Part shown: piece by piece, positions 1 through 5,925 of the stretch
Position numbering within the stretch: position 1 is the stretch's first letter
How the letters are laid out: every line of letters begins with the position of its first letter
From: Proteobacteria bacterium UBA5122
GTDB taxonomy: Bacteria; Pseudomonadota; Gammaproteobacteria; Tenderiales; Tenderiaceae
DNA: 15,147 bases
Assembly (NCBI GenBank): GCA_002415485.1
Contig: DHYU01000071.1
Coordinates: 66,081 to 81,227, forward strand
Direction of reading: 5' to 3'
Notes under the pieces: model-generated
Seen by the model: only the letters and a program-made list of their open reading frames with translations
Databases searched by the model: none
Told to the model about the DNA's origin: nothing
Translations under genes and position numbers: made by a program

Positions 1-2217
1 GCCGATCTTTGTCGAGTCGAGGTTGATCCACGCCTCGTCGACGTGGGGTTTTACTTCGGCCAGGAAGTAGCGCTGGATGTTCTCCTTGAGCGGGACCGAT
101 TCGCTGTCGCGCAGGTCGGCACTGGATTCATAGGTGAGGTATTCGCCCTTTTTGCCGGTGGCGTAGTAGCCGTGGTGGGCCAGTTCGTCCTGCTGGCAGC
201 CGAGGTGGTGCAGCAGTTCGTCGAGCTTGTCGCCCGTGAGTTTGACCGCCTTTTTGATCACCTTGGCGGCGGTTTCGTCGTACCAGCTAACGGCATTCAA
301 GATAGCGTTCTTCTCCGCTGCGCCGAGTTTGATGTCGTGCTGTTTGCAGGCGGCGTCCAGATCATCCTTGAACTGGTTGAAGTCACTGCTCTCCTGCTGG
401 CCCATGGCGACCATCAGGCGCTCGGCGCTGGTGAGCAGGTCGCGCTGCTTTTGCCAGGTGTCGAGGCTGAGCAGGTTGCTGCGCTGTTTGGTGTTGAGGG
501 CGATCTCTTGCGCTTCGCACCAGTGGAGGATCTCTTTTTCGTGGGCCTTGAGGGTGCCCGGTTCATAAACCTTGTCGCCCCACTGCTGGTAGACCCACTC
601 CATCGGTTCGCGCAGCCCCTTGTCGAAGCGCAGCGGTTCGATGCGCTCGGCTGTGAATTGGGCCTTGCGGCGGTCGGGGCGTTCGATGGTGACCTTGTAG
701 TAGCCGAAGTCGCTGTTGTCGAACACTTGCGATGCGATGCCGCTGTCATCCGCGCCGCGCTCTTTGCCTTGCAGGTCGAGGTAGGTCTGGACGATCTCGT
801 CGATGTGCTCGGGGGCGAATTCGCAGTTTTTGTTACCGAGGTTTTTGCGCAGCTTGCGGTAGAGCTGCCCGGCGTCGATCAGTTGTACCTTGCCCTTGCG
901 GTGCGCGGCCTTGTTGTTGGAGAGCAGCCAGATGTAGGTGGTGATGCCGGTGTTGTAGAAGAGGTTGTTGGGGAGCTGGATGATCGCCTCCAGCATGTCG
1001 TTTTCGATGATGTGGCGGCGGATGTTGCTTTCGCCGCTGCCAGCGTCGCCAGTGAAGAGCGAGCTGCCGTTGTGGACGGAGGCGATGCGTGAGCCGTAAG
1101 GGCTATCGCTCAAACGCTTGAGCTTGTGCACCATCTCCATCATGAACAATAGCTGACCGTCAGAGGAGCGCGGCGTGGCATCGACGGTAGCTTCATTGCC
1201 CCAATAATCTTTCAGTTGCACTTGAAAGCGCGGATCGATCACATCGCCGCCGTCTTTGATGTGCTTTTGCTCGCTGGCCCAGCTCTTGCCATAGGGTGGG
1301 TTGGAGAGCATGAAGTCAAAACGCAGCCCGGCGAAATCATCGGTACTCAGGGTGGAGCCGAAGCGGATGTTCTCCGGGCTGTTGCCTTTGATCATCATGT
1401 CGGACTTACAAATGGCGTAGGTCTCGCCATTGATCTCTTTGCCGTAGAGGTTTACGGCGTTGACCTGCACCTTAAACGGCCCCTCTTCATCCACCAGGTA
1501 GTTTTGTGATTCGGTGAGCATGCCGCCGGAACCACAGGCGGGATCGTAGATGGTGATCACTGGTGGCAACTTTGCTTTGACCGGATCAAACAATAGGTGG
1601 GTCATGAGGTGGATGACTTCACGGGGGGTAAAGTGCTCACCGGCCTCTTCGTTATTCTCTTCATTGAATTTACGAATCAGCTCTTCAAACACGTAGCCCA
1701 TACCGAGGTTGGAAAGACCCGGCAGGGTGCGACCATCGGGCGCTTCGACGGGATTAGGGCTAAGGTTAATCTCTTCGGAGACAAATTTTTCGATCACATC
1801 GTGCAGCACATCGGCGGCGACCATCTTGCGCGCCAGATTGCGCAGATCAAAGTGATTGATGATCTCTTTGACTTCATCATCAAAACCATCGAGATAGTTT
1901 TTGAAGTTGGCCTCTAACTGCGAGGGGTTTCCCAGCAGGCTTTTGAGGGTGAAATTGGAGATGTTGTAGAACACATAGCCCGAGGCATCGGCCAGGCCTT
2001 GGGGCTGAAGATCAGTAAAACCAGCCTCTTCACGCTGAAAGCGCAGCTCTTCCATCACCGCTTTTTTGGTCGGCTCAAGCAAGACATCCAAACGGCGCAG
2101 CACAAACATGGGCAGAATGACATCACGGTATTTACCGCGCACGAAGACGTCGCGCAGGCAGTCATCGGCTATCGACCAGATGAAACTGACTATTTTGTTA
2201 TGGGTAGAATGATCCAA
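1..2217 (-). CDS. hsdM: Type I restriction-modification DNA methyltransferase subunit HsdM (partial, 3' end outside window)
   Basis: The reading frame is open from base 2217 to base 1 (739 residues) and continues past the left edge. It is an N6-adenine DNA methyltransferase of the long HsdM type. Seen: an N-terminal helical region (about 1-150), GEHFTPREV at 193-201, SAM-binding motif I DPACGSGG at 225-232, and catalytic motif IV NPPYG at 306-310. The C-terminal part (from about 480) is rich in charged helices. I start it at TTG 2217 because AAGGAAG lies 6 nt upstream; the first ATG in frame is about 38 codons further in and would cut the helical domain. The preceding stop is 15 nt away, so it is co-transcribed with the M/S fusion. 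Both catalytic motifs are intact, so this should be the active methylase. Family assignment is firm. The partner R subunit is not visible. Confidence 0.93.
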   Translation of the reverse strand, partial: MDHSTHNKIVSFIWSIADDCLRDVFVRGKYRDVILPMFVLRRLDVLLEPTKKAVMEELRFQREEAGFTDLQPQGLADASGYVFYNISNFTLKSLLGNPSQLEANFKNYLDGFDDEVKEIINHFDLRNLARKMVAADVLHDVIEKFVSEEINLSPNPVEAPDGRTLPGLSNLGMGYVFEELIRKFNEENNEEAGEHFTPREVIHLMTHLLFDPVKAKLPPVITIYDPACGSGGMLTESQNYLVDEEGPFKVQVNAVNLYGKEINGETYAICKSDMMIKGNSPENIRFGSTLSTDDFAGLRFDFMLSNPPYGKSWASEQKHIKDGGDVIDPRFQVQLKDYWGNEATVDATPRSSDGQLLFMMEMVHKLKRLSDSPYGSRIASVHNGSSLFTGDAGSGESNIRRHIIENDMLEAIIQLPNNLFYNTGITTYIWLLSNNKAAHRKGKVQLIDAGQLYRKLRKNLGNKNCEFAPEHIDEIVQTYLDLQGKERGADDSGIASQVFDNSDFGYYKVTIERPDRRKAQFTAERIEPLRFDKGLREPMEWVYQQWGDKVYEPGTLKAHEKEILHWCEAQEIALNTKQRSNLLSLDTWQKQRDLLTSAERLMVAMGQQESSDFNQFKDDLDAACKQHDIKLGAAEKNAILNAVSWYDETAAKVIKKAVKLTGDKLDELLHHLGCQQDELAHHGYYATGKKGEYLTYESSADLRDSESVPLKENIQRYFLAEVKPHVDEAWINLDSTKIG

Positions 2218-2232
2218 AATACGCTTCCTTAA

Positions 2233-4011
2233 TTATTGTTCACTGCTGGCTTTGAACGGCCAGTGCGCTTGATTCAGTTGTTCGATCTGCGCCTGGATTT
2301 GGCGGAGCTGTTCAAAGGCGGCCTGAATCTGTTGATGAGTGTCGAGCACCGCTTGCTGTTGTTCGATGGATTTCAAAATCACTGGCAGTGATTTGATGTC
2401 ACGTGTGGCCAGCATGGGAATTGTGGTGCCTGTCACTTGTTCATTAATAAAGGCCTGCACAAGCGGTGACTTTAAATACCGATATAGATACAGGGGTGAC
2501 TGAACGGCGCTTTGCCCTTTCAGGCGAACCACTTGGTAGCTTTGATTCGCCACCCAGTTTGTCCCACAGTGTTCACCGACGATTGCAACACGCCCCACAT
2601 TGCCCTTGGTAACAAGCAATACATCGCCAGGGTAGAGCCGTTGTCGCTCGGCATGCTGTTGGGCGCGCCCGGACAGGGTGAGTGATTTGCTGGGCGGGGT
2701 GACATAACCATCTTCGGCCACATCTTTGAGGCCGACTTCCAAATAGACATCGCCGCTGGGGATTTTGTCTTCTTTAAGAGCCTGGGCACGAATCAAGTCG
2801 GCTACATCATCCAGGGTAGTCGATGGTTCCTTCGCCTGAAGGGTTTGCATCGCTTGGCTTGCTTTGCCCAACACGTAACGGCTGATGGAAAGATCGTAAT
2901 CCTGCGCTTTGATCTCTTCGGTTGTCACTTGCATGACACCCGATACAGCTTTGCGTTGTGTGACGATATCCGCAATCTCCCGCCAGCCCGTTAGCGTGTT
3001 GGCCTTGGCGCGACCGCCTTGTGTGATCCAATGCGGTTGGTCTGCATCACAAAGCAGCACCGGAGTGTTGGAATCGCGCTGTTTATCCAACATGACAATG
3101 GCCAGCGGTATTTGTGTGGTATTCAACAAGCCTGGCGGTAACTGGATTATGGTATCCAGCCAAGCGTTATTGACCAACTTGGCGCGCAGATCGTAATCAT
3201 TTGCACCCCGGAACAAAAACCCGATCGGCATCAGGGCGATAATTTTACCCGCACTTTGGGCCAAGGCGTGCTCCATCACCAATACATCGCCATTACTGGT
3301 TTCCGACGAGAAACGACTGTAAAGATCAGTTATTTTTTCTTTCACACGAAGACCAAATGGAGGGGCCATCAGTACCACTGGATACTGGGTTAGCTGGCCT
3401 GCTTGCGCGTAATGGGGGCTCTTTAACGGATCACTTTGCGACCAATTCAAGCCGGTTAGCATCACCGCTGCTGCGCTAAGGGGAGAGTTTGCTTGGGGTG
3501 ATTCGTAATCTGTCATTACTCCCTGTTGGGCCATAGTCGCCGCCAATTGCAGCGAAGCAGGGAAGGGGCAGTAAACCTGATCTGAGTCCGTACCACCAAG
3601 CGTGGCCATTAGATCCACCAACTCAGTTGGCAGAACACAATCCGCTGCTGTATGAGACTGCTCAGAGGCCAGCGTCACAATCTCTTGCAAAAGTACGTCG
3701 TCTTCTATTTCTTCTATTTTGCTGATCTTTAGAAGTAGATCGCAAAGCTTCTTACCCGCCAAGTTTGTTGGAAGCTTTGCATATATATAAGAAGAACCCG
3801 CATCCTCCAACCGCGCAGCCAACTCTTGATACACGCTTGCCAGCGTCTTCCGGCCATCGATAACCGACTCTAGTGAAGGCAGCCCTTCCTCTTTACGCGA
3901 CAGCTGCAACCAGAGCAGCAGCAGTATCAGCTCATCGACAAGCTGGCCAGTGGCAAGCTCCGTGCGGAGAGAGTCCGCTATTGCCCATATATTTTGTTTA
4001 AATGTTGTCAA
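2233..4011 (-). CDS. Degenerate N-6 methyltransferase domain fused to a single HsdS-type target-recognition domain
   Basis: The protein has 592 residues. Residues 1-390 have the layout of a Type I M subunit: helical N-terminus, a Rossmann-like core, and a segment at 285-305 (IIQLPPGLLNTTQIPLAIV) matching the HsdM region after motif IV. The catalytic motifs are broken: where DPACGSGG is expected there is VYCPFPASL (146-154), and NPPY is replaced by APPF (216-219). Residues about 400-545 look like one HsdS target-recognition domain, followed by a Gln-rich helix (550-582) typical of the S-subunit coiled coil. I infer that it supplies DNA specificity to the active HsdM downstream, perhaps as a dimer because it has only one recognition domain. 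The start is TTG 4011; its ribosome site AAAAAAGG lies within the last codons of the upstream ORF, 5 nt away, suggesting translational coupling. It could also be annotated simply as HsdS or as an N-6 DNA methylase. Confidence 0.85.
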   Translation of the reverse strand: MTTFKQNIWAIADSLRTELATGQLVDELILLLLWLQLSRKEEGLPSLESVIDGRKTLASVYQELAARLEDAGSSYIYAKLPTNLAGKKLCDLLLKISKIEEIEDDVLLQEIVTLASEQSHTAADCVLPTELVDLMATLGGTDSDQVYCPFPASLQLAATMAQQGVMTDYESPQANSPLSAAAVMLTGLNWSQSDPLKSPHYAQAGQLTQYPVVLMAPPFGLRVKEKITDLYSRFSSETSNGDVLVMEHALAQSAGKIIALMPIGFLFRGANDYDLRAKLVNNAWLDTIIQLPPGLLNTTQIPLAIVMLDKQRDSNTPVLLCDADQPHWITQGGRAKANTLTGWREIADIVTQRKAVSGVMQVTTEEIKAQDYDLSISRYVLGKASQAMQTLQAKEPSTTLDDVADLIRAQALKEDKIPSGDVYLEVGLKDVAEDGYVTPPSKSLTLSGRAQQHAERQRLYPGDVLLVTKGNVGRVAIVGEHCGTNWVANQSYQVVRLKGQSAVQSPLYLYRYLKSPLVQAFINEQVTGTTIPMLATRDIKSLPVILKSIEQQQAVLDTHQQIQAAFEQLRQIQAQIEQLNQAHWPFKASSEQ

Positions 4012-4016
4012 CGAGA

Positions 4017-4286
4017 TTAACCTTTTTTCTTCCGATCAAAACTGCCGAGGCGATAGGCAGTAATCTGCACGCCCTGATCTTCCACGACGACAAGACCACC
4101 CTTATCCCGCACGTTCAGCAGCTTTTTACGAATTTGATCCATGCTCTCAATAATCGCATCGATATTTTTGCAATCCAGCACGCGCTTATCACCTACCAAC
4201 ATACCGTGCTCGCTAACGATATCCAGCATGACCTCAGTAATAGCCCGCTGCCCCATGCGCTTGTGTATATGCCTAGTCTTAGCCAC
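4017..4286 (-). CDS. Small conserved-looking protein leading the Type I R-M operon, function unknown
   Basis: This ORF encodes 89 basic residues. Start GTG 4286 is preceded by a near-perfect ribosome site, AAAAGGAGGT, about 5 nt away, and by a promoter at 4345-4317, so I regard it as a real gene. The N-terminus (HKRMGQRAI, residues 8-16, then a helix ending in EHG) loosely recalls small DUF4258-like proteins, followed by a predicted helix (45-62), a GGLVVVED strand (63-70), and a Lys-rich tail. I do not recognise a defined function. Its stop is 5 nt before the start of the M/S fusion and its last codons form that gene's ribosome site. Position suggests an operon regulator or an accessory factor of the R-M system; a toxin- or antitoxin-like role is also possible. 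No helix-turn-helix is obvious. Confidence 0.72.
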   Translation of the reverse strand: MAKTRHIHKRMGQRAITEVMLDIVSEHGMLVGDKRVLDCKNIDAIIESMDQIRKKLLNVRDKGGLVVVEDQGVQITAYRLGSFDRKKKG

Positions 4287-4316
4287 AACGACCTCCTTTT
4301 ATCAGCCTGTGAACAA

Positions 4317-4345
4317 AGAATAGACCAGTAAAATGACAAAAACAA
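4317..4345 (-). promoter_or_regulatory. Predicted sigma-70 promoter of the R-M operon
   Basis: Reading the minus strand, TTGTTT (4345-4340) and TATTCT (4322-4317) are separated by 17 nt. Transcription would start near 4310, about 24 nt before the GTG of the small leader ORF. The -35 matches consensus at 3 of 6 and the -10 at 4 of 6 positions, but spacing and placement are good and the region is AT-rich. Confidence 0.5.
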
Positions 4346-4365
4346 GTATTAATTAAAATAATACT
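4345..4365. repeat. Perfect 7+7 bp inverted repeat touching the -35 box (possible operator)
   Basis: AGTATTA (4345-4351) and TAATACT (4359-4365) are perfect inverted arms around a 7-nt AT spacer. The arm nearer the gene overlaps the first base of the predicted -35 hexamer, a usual place for an operator. Binding by any protein is inference. Confidence 0.5.
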
Positions 4366-4496
4366 CGAATTATTGCCGGACACATACGGATGATCTCACT
4401 GTAATTGCAGCAACATATTTCCCTGCGAATTGAATCGTGTCGACATTTTGCACCTGTATTGAAACGCTAATCGCAAGTGTCGCGACAGCCGAAATT

Positions 4497-5477
4497 TCAG
4501 CTCAACCGTTTTGCCAGGTCTTCTGCTTTCAAATGCGTGTAGCGCTTGAGCATCGCCAGATCCTTGTGGCCCGTGATGGCAGAGACCTCCATGGTCTCAA
4601 AGCCTTTTTCGAATAAGCGGCTGGTAGCTTCGTGACGCAGATCATGGAAACGCAGGTCTTCCAGCTTCGCAAGCTTGCAAACACGGGCGAAGGCCTTGGT
4701 AATGGAGTCTCCGCGAATGGGGAAGACCTGGCCGTTGATGTGTCTCGGCTGGCGCTTGATGACCTCCATAGCCCGTGTGGAGAGCGGCACTTCACGGTCA
4801 TCGCTGTTTTTGGTCTCCCACAGAATGGCAGTGCGTTTTTTGAAGTCGATGCTGTCCCAGCGCAGGTTGGCGATCTCGCCACGTCGGGCACCGGTCTCCA
4901 ATGCCACGAGTATGAGATCTTCTATCAAACCTCCGTATTCTCTGGCAGCTTGCAGCAGCAACTGCTCTTCACCCGGCTTGAGTCGGCGATCACGTCCTTT
5001 GCCCTTGGCTGGCATGGCAACCGAGTCCACCGGGTTACCCCTGGGTAGATAGATATCCCACTCACGCTGTGCCAGCTTGAGGATGCGCCCCAGCAGGGAG
5101 AGCTCCTTGCGCACTGTGTCGCCCTTGACGCTCTCCAGCCGTTCGTCGCGATACTCTTTGATTGTCAGCGGGGTGATTGTGGCCAGAATACGGTCACCCA
5201 GTTTGTTTTTGAGCAGCTTGCCCCGCACGCGGATATCCGCCTCGGATTTTTTGGTAGGTGCGACCTCTTTCAGGTATCGGTCGACCAATTCATTGAGGGT
5301 TGTTGTTTCTGCGATGGAGGTAGAGAGGAAGACGCCGCGCTCCATCTCTGATTCCACATTGCGCGCCCAGGTGGCGGCCATGGCCTTGGTAGAGAAGGTT
5401 TTGCTTTGAACAGGGTAACCGCGCTTGCGGACCTTGGCCTGCCACTGGCCTTCACCACGTTTGGTAATTGATGCCAT
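4497..5477 (-). CDS. int: Tyrosine-type site-specific integrase
   Basis: The protein has 326 residues from ATG 5477. It would catalyse integration and excision of the element next to tRNA-Arg. Seen: an N-terminal DNA-binding domain (residues 1-50, starting MASITKRGEGQWQ), a core-binding helical domain (about 58-145), and a catalytic domain with the full set R198 (in TGARRGE), K223, H278 and R281 (HDLRH), H304 (GHKD) and nucleophile Y313 (RYTH). The frame stays open upstream to 5594, but that part is read from the tRNA and its flank (the telltale VRGSNPLGRA), so I reject the longer start; a G-rich ribosome site precedes ATG 5477. It lies about 80 bp downstream of the intact tRNA-Arg in the same orientation, the common tRNA-int layout of genomic islands. 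Nothing in it looks broken. Confidence 0.95.
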   Translation of the reverse strand: MASITKRGEGQWQAKVRKRGYPVQSKTFSTKAMAATWARNVESEMERGVFLSTSIAETTTLNELVDRYLKEVAPTKKSEADIRVRGKLLKNKLGDRILATITPLTIKEYRDERLESVKGDTVRKELSLLGRILKLAQREWDIYLPRGNPVDSVAMPAKGKGRDRRLKPGEEQLLLQAAREYGGLIEDLILVALETGARRGEIANLRWDSIDFKKRTAILWETKNSDDREVPLSTRAMEVIKRQPRHINGQVFPIRGDSITKAFARVCKLAKLEDLRFHDLRHEATSRLFEKGFETMEVSAITGHKDLAMLKRYTHLKAEDLAKRLS

Positions 5478-5503
5478 GGGAACCCCCTTGAGCGATTTAG
5501 AAC

Positions 5504-5540
5504 TGTCCCGGATGATTCCGAGTGTCCCAAAATTGTCCCA
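5504..5540. repeat. Three TGTCCC direct repeats between tRNA-Arg and integrase
   Basis: TGTCCC occurs at 5504-5509, 5523-5528 and 5534-5539 on the plus strand (GGGACA on the transcribed strand), with repeat starts 19 and 11 bp apart, close to two turns and one turn of the helix. The last two share TGTCCCA. The position between the integrase start and the tRNA 3' end suits integrase or excisionase arm sites; this role is inferred. Confidence 0.45.
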
Positions 5541-5557
5541 AGGTGGCAATTGGAAGA

Positions 5558-5634
5558 TGGCGCGCCCTAGAGGATTCGAACCTCTGACCTCCACCTCCGG
5601 AGGGTGGCGCTCTATCCAGCTGAGCTAAGGGCGC
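5558..5634 (-). tRNA. tRNA-Arg (anticodon CCG)
   Basis: It is 77 nt long, with CCA encoded (5560-5558). The acceptor stem GCGCCCT/AGGGCGC, anticodon stem CCACC/GGTGG and T stem AGAGG/CCTCT all pair perfectly. The anticodon loop is CTCCGGA, giving CCG, which reads CGG codons. The T loop is TTCGAAT. It has no strong promoter of its own (TTGGCA is seen about 30 nt upstream without a good -10), so it may be transcribed through the upstream pseudogene from the promoter near 5805. It is the likely attachment target of the integrase element. Confidence 0.96.
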
Positions 5635-5705
5635 ATTTAAAAACAAAGACTTATGATGATGCCAAATTTTGAGACCGTCTTTTGAATCTCTCATTCAGGG
5701 ACGTT

Positions 5706-5786
5706 GCGCCCCCTAAAATCAACCGCCCTTTTTGCCTTACCTCTGCCTCCGGAGGGCTGCGCTCTATCCAGCTGAGCTACGGGCGC
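5706..5786 (-). pseudogene. Decayed tRNA-Arg(CCG) copy, T arm destroyed
   Basis: From 5786 to 5739 this matches the intact tRNA-Arg at 43 of 48 positions, exactly 152 bp away and without gaps. It keeps the acceptor 5' strand GCGCCCG, the D arm and the anticodon loop CTCCGGA, but the anticodon stem carries an A-A mismatch. After the variable region the sequence diverges: about 10 extra A-rich bases, a GGTTGATTTT that could be a ruined T loop, then GGGCGC (5711-5706), which could still pair with the acceptor 5' strand. No CCA follows. It is either the original host gene disrupted by integration or a decayed tandem copy. Confidence 0.8.
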
Positions 5787-5799
5787 TTGACGCGATCGC

Positions 5800-5810
5800 A
5801 TTCTATCATG
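5800..5810 (-). promoter_or_regulatory. Extended -10 promoter of the tRNA-Arg locus
   Basis: On the minus strand TGATAGAAT forms an extended -10 (hexamer TAGAAT at 5805-5800), followed by a GC-rich discriminator GCGATCGCG before the tRNA pseudogene at 5786, as is usual for stable-RNA promoters under stringent control. No good -35 is seen. It suggests that the pseudogene, not the intact copy, holds the original chromosomal position. Confidence 0.5.
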
Positions 5811-5865
5811 ACATACTGGGAATTTGAGTAAATATTCTGCCTCTACTGGGTCCTGTGAACCGTCT

Positions 5866-5884
5866 AGAAAGAAGCGCTTGCTTC
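5866..5884 (-). terminator. Weak intrinsic terminator after rep
   Basis: About 40 nt past the rep stop, the minus strand has a 5-bp hairpin GAAGC-AAGC-GCTTC (5884-5871) followed by TTTCT. The stem is short and the T tract imperfect, so this is only a candidate. Confidence 0.35.
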
Positions 5885-5925
5885 ACGACCGTGCGGCCGG
5901 AGCCAACGATGTCACCTAACGCCGC

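Noticed and set aside
43..1092. 349-codon plus-strand open frame
   Set aside because: It is antisense to hsdM, has a low-complexity Val/Leu/Ala-rich translation with no family features, and no ribosome site stands out. It is a GC-driven shadow.
5478..5594. N-terminal extension of the integrase
   Set aside because: The extra 39 residues are translated from the tRNA-Arg gene and its flank (the EVRGSNPLGRA pattern). The family start MASITKRG is at 5477.
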